Positions 1-7,264 of a DNA stretch of 45,949 bases are shown here, piece by piece. The stretch covers positions 1 to 45,949 of the forward strand of contig JBELFK010000005.1 in the NCBI GenBank assembly GCA_042092935.1, written 5' to 3'. The position numbers and the translations under genes were made by a program. The stretch is from JASMHC01 sp042092935. GTDB lineage: Bacteria > Pseudomonadota > Alphaproteobacteria > Rhodobacterales > Rhodobacteraceae. How positions within the stretch are numbered: position 1 is the first letter of the stretch; each line of letters opens with the position of its first letter. The notes below the pieces were generated by a model that did no database searches, was not told where the DNA came from, and saw nothing but the letters and a program-made list of their open reading frames with translations.

Positions 1-158
1 TGAGCGCCCTCTGACCTGACATTGTTAATTCTATCATTGAGAATGAAATGGCGGAGGGAATGACACATGCAACGAACTCTCTCTCGTGCCAGCGTCGGAC
101 CCCGAGGGACCCACGCGAAACCCTGCGCAAATCTGACGCTCATTGGAAAATCAGCCGA
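1..158. other. Left edge without a recognisable gene
   Basis: No convincing reading frame, RNA gene or strong repeat is visible here. It lies beyond the 3' end of the leftward parE-like gene and may hold the end of a gene whose body is outside the window. Confidence 0.4.
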
Positions 159-476
159 TCAGCCTAGGCCGAAGTCATCACGGAACCGGTCGATCTGATG
201 CATGCGCTCATGCAGGATGGTCACGATCCCGATGTCGCCATTCGAGAGATGTCGCCAGTAGACAAAATGGCGTTCGTAGCGAAAGAAAAATCCGTTGAGG
301 CCGAACTCGGCCGGGATGGGCTTTGACGCAACGCCGTGGTCAGCGATCTTGTCGAAGGCTGCAAACAGGCCGGTGATGTATTTCTCCGCCTGATCATCTC
401 CCCACCTGTCACGGGTGTAGCGGTAGATGTCATCGAGGCGGTGGGACGCCCCTTCCTGGATTCGAACGGCGGGCAT
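159..476 (-). CDS. parE: RelE/ParE-family toxin
   Basis: This 105-residue protein has the size and layout of ParE toxins: an N-terminal helical part with DDIYRYTRDRWG and AEKYITGLFAAF, a basic FRYERHFVYWR strand, and a terminal ILHERM motif typical of the family. ParE toxins poison DNA gyrase, while RelE relatives cleave mRNA; the sequence alone does not settle the target. The start chosen is the ATG four bases after the antitoxin stop codon; an in-frame start 24 bases upstream would overlap the antitoxin gene. It is translated from the same leftward transcript as its antitoxin. It probably stabilises the accessory region. Confidence 0.85.
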   Translation of the reverse strand: MPAVRIQEGASHRLDDIYRYTRDRWGDDQAEKYITGLFAAFDKIADHGVASKPIPAEFGLNGFFFRYERHFVYWRHLSNGDIGIVTILHERMHQIDRFRDDFGLG

Positions 477-480
477 CGGA

Positions 481-735
481 TCAGGCCCTGTTCCGCGCAA
501 TCACCTCGGCTGCCGTCAGCGGTTGATACGTCTCCTCGGGCGCTGCGAACGCGTGGGTCAGCTCGCCCTTCAGCCGGTTGAAGGCTTTCTGCTCCGCCCT
601 CTCTTTGTCACGCCGGATCAGGTCGCGGATGTACTCACTGACGTTCTCATAGGACCCGTCATCGCCTACATTGGCCGACACAAAGTCACTCAGGGCCCCA
701 CCAAGGCGGACGGTCATCGTGGTCGTTCGGGACAT
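481..735 (-). CDS. parD: ParD-like ribbon-helix-helix antitoxin
   Basis: The 84-residue product begins with a beta strand (TTTMTVRLGG) and two helices of a ribbon-helix-helix DNA-binding fold, including the ParD signature SVSEYIRDLIRRD in the form NVSEYIRDLIRRD. The C-terminal part (FNRLKGELTHAF to the end) would wrap around and neutralise the toxin. The ATG at 735 has a GAGAGG ribosome-binding site; an upstream in-frame ATG at 786 lacks one. Antitoxins of this family usually repress their own operon, so the 96-base gap to the next gene should hold the promoter and operator. Confidence 0.85.
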   Translation of the reverse strand: MSRTTTMTVRLGGALSDFVSANVGDDGSYENVSEYIRDLIRRDKERAEQKAFNRLKGELTHAFAAPEETYQPLTAAEVIARNRA

Positions 736-831
736 GGCACGGCACCTCTCATCTCGCATGTATTCAATATAACCAAAAACGCACACAAAACAAGCCGTCG
801 ATCACCCGCCTTCCCAGCCTTGGAAACACAG

Positions 832-1137
832 TCAGTCGTCCGCCTCCTCGACAATGTGGCGGCCCGCAAGTGCAAGAACAACATAGAGCACAGCATCCGA
901 ATGCCGCGCGAGGGCGATCAGATGGTCGCCGCTCGGCCCCCGCTCGCCCGAGAACCAGTACTTCACGGTGCGTTCGCTGGCACCCGTCCAGCGCATGGCC
1001 ATTTTGATTGCCCTGTGTGTGTCGTCCAACTCTTCGTGCAGAGCCATCGCTATGGCGGTTCGATAATCGGTTGGTTCTTCGACCAGGTGCACAAATGTGC
1101 CCATTTTCGGCACAACTGTGCCCATCTTCACGCGCAT
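832..1137 (-). CDS. Small helix-turn-helix-like protein
   Basis: About 101 residues. The central segment WTGASERTVKYWFSGERGPSGDHLIALARHSDAV reads like a Cro/XRE-type helix-turn-helix in which ASERTVKYW would be the recognition helix. The start at 1137 follows AAGGA at a normal distance; the next Met, four residues in, is also possible. Two near-identical short segments (KMGTVVP and KMGTFVH) sit at the N-terminus. It is transcribed away from the serine recombinase operon, so it may regulate the shared 250-base gap. The family is not recognised by name. Confidence 0.6.
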   Translation of the reverse strand: MRVKMGTVVPKMGTFVHLVEEPTDYRTAIAMALHEELDDTHRAIKMAMRWTGASERTVKYWFSGERGPSGDHLIALARHSDAVLYVVLALAGRHIVEEADD

Positions 1138-1255
1138 TTTCACGTCCTTCTTCGTTAAACAGTTGAAGAACCATGAAAACGGCGGGAGTCGATCTTGTCC
1201 GTTGCGGGTCATTGGACCGCGCTTGACGGACACTACTGATTTTAGGAGCGCAGTA

Positions 1256-1372
1256 ATGAATTGGAATTTGAAAAATGAAAGCCGGGCAAACGGAAAAACC
1301 TTGCCCGTTTCAGGAAACGACTTTCCAGACGCGCTTGTGTCAGATGGAAAAATAGAAACCAAACAAGGCTGA
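1256..1372 (+). CDS. Candidate 38-residue leader gene
   Basis: An ATG at 1256 follows TTAGGAG with 7-bp spacing and opens a 38-codon frame ending 15 bases before the recombinase start. The product is hydrophilic (MNWNLKNESRANGK at the start) with no recognisable domain. Inside it lies an inverted repeat, CGGGCAA at 1283-1289 and TTGCCCG at 1301-1307, so the frame may be a leader peptide or simply lie over a regulatory hairpin. The evidence is only the ribosome-binding site and position. Confidence 0.3.
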   Translation: MNWNLKNESRANGKTLPVSGNDFPDALVSDGKIETKQG

Positions 1373-1387
1373 AAAGGAAAACCCGAT

Positions 1388-2959
1388 TTGAATAACGGTC
1401 GATACAACAGCGAGGACAAAGGCGGCGAGGCCGGACTGGATATCCCAGCCGTCGCCTATGTGCGGATGTCGACCGATCACCAGAAGTACTCGACTGAGAA
1501 CCAACTCGACATCATTCGCAATTACGCCACCGCCCGGGGCCTGCAGATCCTGCGCGTCTTTGAGGACACCGGTCGGTCCGGGTTGCGGTTGGACGGCCGC
1601 GAGGCGCTGCAGAACCTGATGGCCGAGGTCCGAACCGGTCAAGCGGATTTCAAGGCCATTCTGGTCTATGACGTCAGCCGCTGGGGCCGGTTTCAGGATG
1701 CTGATGAAGGGGCCTACCACGAGCATGTCTGCTCTCGCGCCGGGATCCGGGTCCATTATTGTGGCGAGCAGTTCGAAAACGACGGAAGCATCGGCTCCAA
1801 CCTTCTGAAAACCGTAAAGCGGGTCATGGCGGGCGAATACAGCCGCGAGCTTTCAGTGAAGGTCTTCGCCGGGCAATGCCGCCTGGTGGAGATGGGGTAC
1901 CGCCAAGGCGGTGCGGCTGGATACGGCCTGCGCCGGGTTCTGATCGACGAACATGGCAACCCGAAGGGTGCATTGTCCCGCGGCGAGCAGAAGAGCCTTC
2001 AGACCGACCGTGTCGTTCTCGTTCCGGGCCCTGAGCAGGAACAGGATGTCGTGCGCCGCATGTACCGAATGTTCGTTGAGGATGGCCGCTCGGAGCGTGA
2101 GATTGCGGAAACCCTGAATACCGAAGGGCATCTGACGGATCTTGAGCGGCCATGGTCCCGAGCATCGGTGCACCAGGTCCTGACCAACGAAAAATACATC
2201 GGCAACAACGTTTACAACAAGGTGTCCTACAAGCTGAAGCAGCGCCGGGTGGTGAACCCACGCGAAATGTGGATCCGGGCGGAGGGCGCCTACCCCGCCA
2301 TTGTGGACGAGGTGCTGTTCCTGCGTGCGCGCAAAATCGTCGACGCGCGCAGTCAGCATTTCACGGATGCCGAACTGCTCGAAGCCCTGCGCAGCGTACT
2401 GAAGCAGAAAGGCGTCTTGTCCGGCCTGATCATCGATGAACAGGACAGCCTGCCATCTTCCAGCGCCTTTCGGAGCCGCTTCGGCAGCCTGCTGCGCGCC
2501 TACCAGATGATCGGCTATGAACCGGAGCGCGACTACCGTTACGTCGAGATCAACCGCGCCTTGCGGCAGGCGCACCCCGGCATCGTGGCTCGGATCCTCG
2601 ACGGTGTCGCGGAACGTGGAGGACAGGCGGCGCAGGATCCGGACACCGACCTCATTCGCATCAATGACGAGTTCACGGCGTCGGTAGTGCTTGCCCGGTG
2701 TTTCGAGACGCAGGGCGGTTCCCTGCGATGGCGCATCCGTCTCGATACTGGCCTGGTGCCCGACATCACGATTGCCGTGCGAATGGACGAATTGAACGAA
2801 GCGCCGCGCGATTATTACCTGCTACCGAGCATCGACATGACCATGGCCAAGCTGAGGCTGGCCGAGCAGAACGGGCTGTCGCTGGACGCCTACCGCTTCG
2901 ATACGCTCGACTATTTTTATGCGCTCGCTGGCCGGGCCCGGATCACGGAGGCCGCCTGA
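1388..2959 (+). CDS. Large serine recombinase with unusual C-terminus
   Basis: A 523-residue site-specific DNA recombinase. The N-terminal resolvase domain (about 20-170) carries the catalytic serine in YVRMSTD (Ser28), the QLDIIRNYA helix, and the VYDVSRWGR and GEYSRELS motifs. A recombinase domain follows (about 180-310; YGLRR, REIAETLN, NEKYIGNNVYN). The usual CxxC zinc ribbon is missing. Instead, residues ~330-523 hold a different domain starting with SSAFRSRFGSLLRAYQMIGY, a helix pattern seen beside homing-endonuclease-type proteins. The start is TTG at 1388 behind AAGGA. The stop overlaps the next gene's ATG by one base. It probably moves or rearranges this island, with the ParB-like partners. 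Confidence 0.9.
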   Translation: MNNGRYNSEDKGGEAGLDIPAVAYVRMSTDHQKYSTENQLDIIRNYATARGLQILRVFEDTGRSGLRLDGREALQNLMAEVRTGQADFKAILVYDVSRWGRFQDADEGAYHEHVCSRAGIRVHYCGEQFENDGSIGSNLLKTVKRVMAGEYSRELSVKVFAGQCRLVEMGYRQGGAAGYGLRRVLIDEHGNPKGALSRGEQKSLQTDRVVLVPGPEQEQDVVRRMYRMFVEDGRSEREIAETLNTEGHLTDLERPWSRASVHQVLTNEKYIGNNVYNKVSYKLKQRRVVNPREMWIRAEGAYPAIVDEVLFLRARKIVDARSQHFTDAELLEALRSVLKQKGVLSGLIIDEQDSLPSSSAFRSRFGSLLRAYQMIGYEPERDYRYVEINRALRQAHPGIVARILDGVAERGGQAAQDPDTDLIRINDEFTASVVLARCFETQGGSLRWRIRLDTGLVPDITIAVRMDELNEAPRDYYLLPSIDMTMAKLRLAEQNGLSLDAYRFDTLDYFYALAGRARITEAA

Positions 2960-3858
2960 TGCCAGACGACGCCCAGAAACAGGTCACGCTCATCCCCACC
3001 GACCGAGTTCGCATCCTCAACCCCCGCGTGCGCAACCGGCGAACTTTTGAGGAAATGGTCGAGAACATCGCGAAGATTGGTCTGAAGCGACCAATCACCG
3101 TGGCACAGCGCGCCGGGACAGATCCTGCGGAATATGATCTCGTCTGCGGTCAGGGTCGGCTCGAGGCGTTTATGGAGCTTCAGCAGGATAGGATTCCGGC
3201 CATCATCATCGACGCCGATGAGAGCGATTGCCTGGTGATGAGCCTGGTGGAGAACTGTGCACGCCGCCAGCACAACCCGATCGACCTGATGCGCGAGATC
3301 GGCAGCCTGCGCAAACGCGGCTACAACGACCGCCAGATCGCCAACAAGATCGGCGTCACGCCAGACTATGTCGGAATGATTGCGGGGCTTCTGGAGCGCG
3401 GGGAAGAACGGCTGGTCTCGGCCGTGGAAACCGGCCTTCTGCCGCTGAACCTCGCCATCGACATTTCAAAGACTGATGCCGAGGGCGGACAGCGCGCTCT
3501 GATGGACGCCTACACCCAGAAAAAGCTGCGCGGTAAGAAATTGGCCGCTGTGCGCCGTCTCATCCAGCAGCGCGATGCACAGGGCCCACGCCTTCATCGA
3601 AACAACTATGGCAGAGGCGACGGCGCCAAACGGCCTTTGACCAGCGACGCGCTCGTGCGTGCTTATAAACAGGAGGCCGAACGCCAGAAAATGTTGATAA
3701 AGAAGGCCGAACTGACGCAAGGCCGCCTGATGTTCGTCGTGGAGGCGTTTCGCTCACTGCGCGACGATGACCACTTCCTGACTCTCTTGCGCGCGGAGGG
3801 GCTGGATACCCTGCCCACCTATCTCGGGCAATCACTGAATGCGGGAGCGGCAGAATGA
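2959..3858 (+). CDS. ParB/RepB-like protein 1
   Basis: A 299-residue protein with a ParB N-terminal domain (about 10-110: LIPTDRVRI, a GQGRLEAF motif in place of the CTP-contacting GERR box, and VENCARRQHNPID in place of the ENIQR box). A helix-turn-helix follows (YNDRQIANKIGVTPDYVGMI) and then a RepB-type C-terminal region. ParB proteins bind short palindromes and spread along DNA as CTP-gated clamps. The ATG overlaps the recombinase stop and its own stop overlaps the next gene, so the three are translationally coupled. No ParA is present, which argues against plain plasmid partition. A role in controlling or assisting the recombinase is inference. Confidence 0.85.
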   Translation: MPDDAQKQVTLIPTDRVRILNPRVRNRRTFEEMVENIAKIGLKRPITVAQRAGTDPAEYDLVCGQGRLEAFMELQQDRIPAIIIDADESDCLVMSLVENCARRQHNPIDLMREIGSLRKRGYNDRQIANKIGVTPDYVGMIAGLLERGEERLVSAVETGLLPLNLAIDISKTDAEGGQRALMDAYTQKKLRGKKLAAVRRLIQQRDAQGPRLHRNNYGRGDGAKRPLTSDALVRAYKQEAERQKMLIKKAELTQGRLMFVVEAFRSLRDDDHFLTLLRAEGLDTLPTYLGQSLNAGAAE

Positions 3859-4772
3859 GCCGGGGCAAGCGCAAAACCCCGGACGCGGTCACGCTTGGCT
3901 TCGAGAGCGATTGCGTCACCGTGCCGGTAGAGGCCGTCCTGCCCGTGCGCGCCCTCAGCGCATCCGTCAAATCCAGCCGCAAGTATCGCCAGATCACCGC
4001 GTCGATCAAAGAGGTTGGCCTGGTCGAGCCGCCGGTGGTCACGCGATCCCCGGGTGAGGAAGACACCTATATGCTGCTTGATGGGCATATCCGGATCGAG
4101 GTGCTGAAGGATCTCGGCGTCGAACGAGTCGAATGTCTGATTTCCACGGACGACGAGGCCTTCACCTATAACAAGCGGATCAGCCGCCTTGCGCCCATCC
4201 AGGAGCACAAGATGATCCGCAAGGCCATCGAGCGCGGTGTCTCCGAGGAAAAGATCGCCCTGGCTCTGGACCTCAACCCGCGCAGCATTGTGCGCAAGGC
4301 AAAGTTGCTCGACGGTATCTGCGAAGAAGCCGTCGGCATTCTGAAGGACAAACACTGCGCGACGGCCGTGTTCGAAATCCTGCGCAAGATGAAAGCCATG
4401 CGCCAGATCGAGGCGGCCGAACTGATGATGAACGCGAACAATTATTCTCCGGCTTACATCTCCGCAATCCTTGCAGGAACGCCCCAGGCGCAGCTGGTTG
4501 ACACCAAGAAACCCAAGAAGATGAGGGGTATCACCCCGGAGGCCATGGCCCGCATGGAGCGCGAACTGGCCCGGCTGCAGGAAGGCATCACATCGATCCA
4601 AGACTCCTACGGCCAGGACCACCTGCAGCTGACCGTCATCAAGGGGTATCTGGCAAAGCTGCTCGGGAACGCCCGGATCGTCCGGTATCTGATGCAGCAT
4701 CGGCCGGAGTTCTTGTCGGAGTTTCAAGCGATCACAGATATGGCCTCTGCCCCACCGCCCGAGGCGGAATAG
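3855..4772 (+). CDS. ParB/RepB-like protein 2
   Basis: A 305-residue ParB-domain protein that differs from the one before it. The ParB domain (about 20-115) has the YMLLDGHIRIEVL motif and a second box, YNKRISRLAPIQEH. A helix-turn-helix (VSEEKIALALDLNPRSIVRKAKLL) and a RepB-like C-terminal region containing the repeated-charge segment PEAMARMERELARLQEG follow. It starts in a four-base ATGA overlap with ParB-like protein 1. The paired genes resemble the RepB-C-terminal-domain protein pairs found with recombinases in alphaproteobacterial islands. Function is unknown; sequence-specific DNA binding is likely. Confidence 0.85.
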   Translation: MSRGKRKTPDAVTLGFESDCVTVPVEAVLPVRALSASVKSSRKYRQITASIKEVGLVEPPVVTRSPGEEDTYMLLDGHIRIEVLKDLGVERVECLISTDDEAFTYNKRISRLAPIQEHKMIRKAIERGVSEEKIALALDLNPRSIVRKAKLLDGICEEAVGILKDKHCATAVFEILRKMKAMRQIEAAELMMNANNYSPAYISAILAGTPQAQLVDTKKPKKMRGITPEAMARMERELARLQEGITSIQDSYGQDHLQLTVIKGYLAKLLGNARIVRYLMQHRPEFLSEFQAITDMASAPPPEAE

Positions 4773-5153
4773 CCAAAGCGGCCACAACTGATGGGGACCC
4801 GGACCCGACAAGCGCGGGGACCGCAGGAGACGCCGCACTGTGGGGCGGATCAAGCGCGGCGGTGGGGATGGCGGCGAACCCGCTCGGAGCCCACCAGGTC
4901 GGCTGAGATTTCGCCGACTGCGTGACCGCGCATGTGGTTGCGATATTTGCAGGCGTGCCGAGGGAAAGCGTGTCTCGGCACGCCTGCTTCAACGGACCAC
5001 TTTCCTGCATACCGCCTTCACATACCGCCGCAAACCTAAGAAAATGCGCAGGATTTCGATTGAACGCGCTGAATTGCTCGGCTAGCGTGACAAGGCGCAC
5101 ATAAATTGGGTGTGCATAGTTAACGTGCGGATCGGCAAGGCCGGGGGAACGCA
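4773..5153 (+). other. Gene-free gap after the ParB pair
   Basis: I see no credible gene in these 381 bases. They hold a strong inverted repeat (annotated separately), a smaller GTCGGC/GCCGAC repeat near 4899-4916, and near the right end GCACA (5097-5101) and TGTGC (5111-5115) nine bases apart. The last pair is placed where an operator for the WYL regulator would be expected. Confidence 0.5.
4949..4987. repeat. Perfect 14-bp inverted repeat
   Basis: GCAGGCGTGCCGAG at 4949-4962 is matched exactly by its reverse complement at 4974-4987 around an 11-base loop. No T-run follows on either strand, so it is not a standard intrinsic terminator. It could be a rho-assisted transcript end for the recombinase-ParB operon, a binding site for the ParB-like proteins, or a recombinase site. 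Confidence 0.75.
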
Positions 5154-6014
5154 GTGGAAAACGACAAGGTGGAACTTCGCTGGGGAGTCGAGCAACGGCT
5201 CGAGTTCATCGAATTCCGCCTGTTTTGGGAGGGGCATGTGAACCGTAGCGATTTGATGGAGCAGTTCGGGGTATCGGTGAACCAGGCGTCCACCGATCTG
5301 AACCGCTACATCGGCTTCGCCCCGGCCAACATGGTCTACGACAAGAGTGCACGGACCTATGTCCCTGGCCCGGACTATTCCCCGCAGTTCCTGAAGCCTG
5401 ACGCCAGTCGTTACCTCGCACAGCTGCGGTCTTTGGCTGATGGCATCATGGACAGCGACGACACTTGGATTGCTGAACTGCCTTCATATGATGCTGCGCC
5501 AACGCCGGTGCGTGGGGTGAACCCCACAACCCTGCGCTCCGTGGTCGGGGCAATCCGACGCAACGAAGCACTTGAAGTGAAGTACCAGTCCCTCTCACGT
5601 CCAGAGCCCATTTGGAGATGGATCGCGCCTCATGCCATAGGGTTCGACGGGTTCCGGTGGCACACTCGGGCGTTTTGCCAGACGGACGAGGTCTTCAAGG
5701 ATTTTCTCCTATCCCGCATCATTGAGACACGCGAAACCAGGGCAAGCGAAGTAACCGATGCAGCCGATGCAGACTGGCAAGAACGTGTCACGCTTGAGAT
5801 CGGCCCCCACCCTGAACTGTCGGATTCACAGAAACAGGTCATTGCGCTGGACTACGGCATGCAGGGTGGCACGGCAAAGATTTCCGTGCGGCGCGCATTG
5901 GTTTACTACTCCCTCAAACGGCTCGGGATCGACACTGATCCAGCTGCGCGGCAACCACAGGATCAGCAGATCGTTCTTCTAAATCGCGAGGTCCTCGATG
6001 AAAATCATCGATAA
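5154..6014 (+). CDS. WYL-domain regulator, BrxR/CapW type
   Basis: A 286-residue regulator with the three-part layout of BrxR and CapW. An N-terminal winged helix (LEFIEFRLFWEGHVNRSDLMEQFGVS) is followed by a WYL domain from about 130 to 200 (KYQSLSRPEP, RWIAPHAIGFDGFRWHTRAFC) and a C-terminal WCX-like part. Such proteins repress defence genes (BREX, CBASS and others) until a ligand, thought to be a nucleic acid, releases them. The start is GTG at 5154 behind GGGGGAA. Its last 17 bases overlap the following helicase-type gene, so they were one operon. The gene looks intact, although what it controlled is now broken. Confidence 0.8.
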   Translation: MENDKVELRWGVEQRLEFIEFRLFWEGHVNRSDLMEQFGVSVNQASTDLNRYIGFAPANMVYDKSARTYVPGPDYSPQFLKPDASRYLAQLRSLADGIMDSDDTWIAELPSYDAAPTPVRGVNPTTLRSVVGAIRRNEALEVKYQSLSRPEPIWRWIAPHAIGFDGFRWHTRAFCQTDEVFKDFLLSRIIETRETRASEVTDAADADWQERVTLEIGPHPELSDSQKQVIALDYGMQGGTAKISVRRALVYYSLKRLGIDTDPAARQPQDQQIVLLNREVLDENHR

Positions 6015-6318
6015 CACCTCTCAGCTTCTTGGTGACGACCTCAAGGACACAATGTCTCGCGGATCGCGTCTCAAAATCGCCGCGTCATGTTTCTCCATTT
6101 ATGCATTCGAGGCGTTGAAAGCAGAGCTATCGAAAGTGGACAGCCTGCAGTTCATTTTCACTTCACCAACCTTTGTACCAACCGAAGTAACCGATCGCTT
6201 ACGAAAAGAACGGCGGGAATTTTTCATCCCAAAGGCGCGCCGTGAAAGCGGCCTTTATGGAACCGAGTTTGAAATTCAGCTTCGCAATAAGTTGACGCAA
6301 CGAGCGGTAGCCCGCGAG
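5998..6318 (+). pseudogene. N-terminal remnant of a helicase-type defence protein
   Basis: The first ~107 codons (MKIIDNTSQLLGDDL, then RLKIAASCFSIYAFEALKAEL, FIFTSPTFVPTEVTDRLRKE, YGTEFEIQLRNKLTQRAVARE) match, from memory, the phospholipase-D-like N-terminus of a ~1000-residue family of helicase-related proteins found in defence islands. After the codon ending at 6318 the similarity stops. The frame stays open to 6495 but is then the antisense of a phage gene. All helicase motifs are missing, so the product cannot work. The break coincides with the left end of the prophage. Confidence 0.75.
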
Positions 6319-6768
6319 ATCGTCCTGCGCTGGATCCACCACCTCCCAAGTTTCAGCACCGCCCTCGCCAAACCGCACCCCGTTGATCACGCGCGCCGCG
6401 GCATGATCGCGGCGCAATTCAGCGTAACGACGTCGATCATGATCGCGCGCAGCGTCGAGAGTCTCGTGCAGCTGCCCGTCCGCCGTGCGGAATAGGTTCT
6501 CCTCGATATGATCACCGAAATACATGATGGCCTCGGGGCGGCTGCGCAGTTCGTAGCACCACTGCAGCCAGCCCTGGGCGGTGTCATGGCCGGGTTCACC
6601 GCTTTGCGCGGCGTCGACCTCTAGCTGGTCCATCATACTCAGCATGACTTCGTACCCTTGAGCATAGTCAAACTCGGTCACGCCCGCCTGCCCAAACACG
6701 CGTTCAAGCACGGCATAGGCGCCGTCGCAGACGCCCATATCTTTGAAGAACTGTAGGGACGTCTTCAT
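6199..6768 (-). CDS. Phage protein with chimeric C-terminus
   Basis: A 189-residue acidic protein at the end of the structural operon, starting in an ATGA overlap with the preceding Gly-rich gene. The body (FFKDMGVCDGAYAVLERVFGQ, YEVMLSMMDQL, WLQWCYELRSRPEAIMYFGDH) is of a type seen next to phage tail fibres but has no function known to me. The last ~35 residues after DDLAGYR are read from the opposite strand of the helicase remnant. The natural C-terminus was therefore probably lost on integration and would be restored in the circular phage genome. Confidence 0.65.
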   Translation of the reverse strand: MKTSLQFFKDMGVCDGAYAVLERVFGQAGVTEFDYAQGYEVMLSMMDQLEVDAAQSGEPGHDTAQGWLQWCYELRSRPEAIMYFGDHIEENLFRTADGQLHETLDAARDHDRRRYAELRRDHAAARVINGVRFGEGGAETWEVVDPAQDDLAGYRSLRQLIAKLNFKLGSIKAAFTARLWDEKFPPFFS

Positions 6769-7253
6769 CCGATTGCTCCATATGCGCGATTTGAACCAGC
6801 CAGCCAAGTCACTGCATGCCCGTTTGTTTTAATAGCCTTGCCACCGGCGGCGCCGAGATTACCGCCTTTTTGAACGGTGAAGTCCGCCAGGGACTGCGTT
6901 CCAGAGCCACCTGCGGCGCCCCATCCACCCCCGCCGCCAGACGTCGGCGTGACTGGTGCTGTCGTGCCATCATTGGCATTCACGGAGACATACACCGCAA
7001 ACCCATCGCCTTTGCCGGGCTGCCCCGGCCCGCCGCCTGGCGCTGCAAACACCGTATCGAACGTGGACCCATAAGGTGGGGTCGGTCGATAATCGGGTTG
7101 GCCGGGTGCCAAAGTTGCTGTTGCATCAATCCGGTTCGCGCTCAGGATGAGTTCCCCAACACCGCCGCCCGTCCCAGGCAGAATACGTCCGCCTCCCTGA
7201 CCCGATATGCCGCCAATCTTGAACGGTCCAGAATTGCCGCTTCCTCCACCCAT
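6765..7253 (-). CDS. Glycine-rich tail/adhesin protein
   Basis: A 162-residue protein rich in Gly and Pro (SGQGGGRILPGTGGGVGE, APGGGPGQPGKGDG, PTSGGGGGWGAAGGSGT), the pattern of glycine-rich receptor-binding adhesins at phage tail tips. The start is fixed by TAGGAGG eight bases upstream, in which the TAG is the stop region of the preceding gene. Together with that gene it would form a Gly-rich surface, either as two chains or as a once-continuous protein now split. Binding of a host surface receptor is inferred. Confidence 0.7.
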   Translation of the reverse strand: MGGGSGNSGPFKIGGISGQGGGRILPGTGGGVGELILSANRIDATATLAPGQPDYRPTPPYGSTFDTVFAAPGGGPGQPGKGDGFAVYVSVNANDGTTAPVTPTSGGGGGWGAAGGSGTQSLADFTVQKGGNLGAAGGKAIKTNGHAVTWLAGSNRAYGAIG

Positions 7254-7264
7254 CTCGTTTCCTC

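Noticed and set aside
2152..2439. Possible second gene inside the first recombinase
   Set aside because: It is an out-of-frame shadow of the recombinase domain; the recombinase frame is intact throughout.
4840..5085. An 81-codon frame in the gap after the ParB pair
   Set aside because: It is Arg-rich with no ribosome-binding site and lies over the strong inverted repeat; it looks like chance reading of GC-rich DNA.
6319..6495. Extension of the helicase-type frame to 6495
   Set aside because: After 6318 the frame is only the antisense of the phage gene and carries none of the family's sequence.
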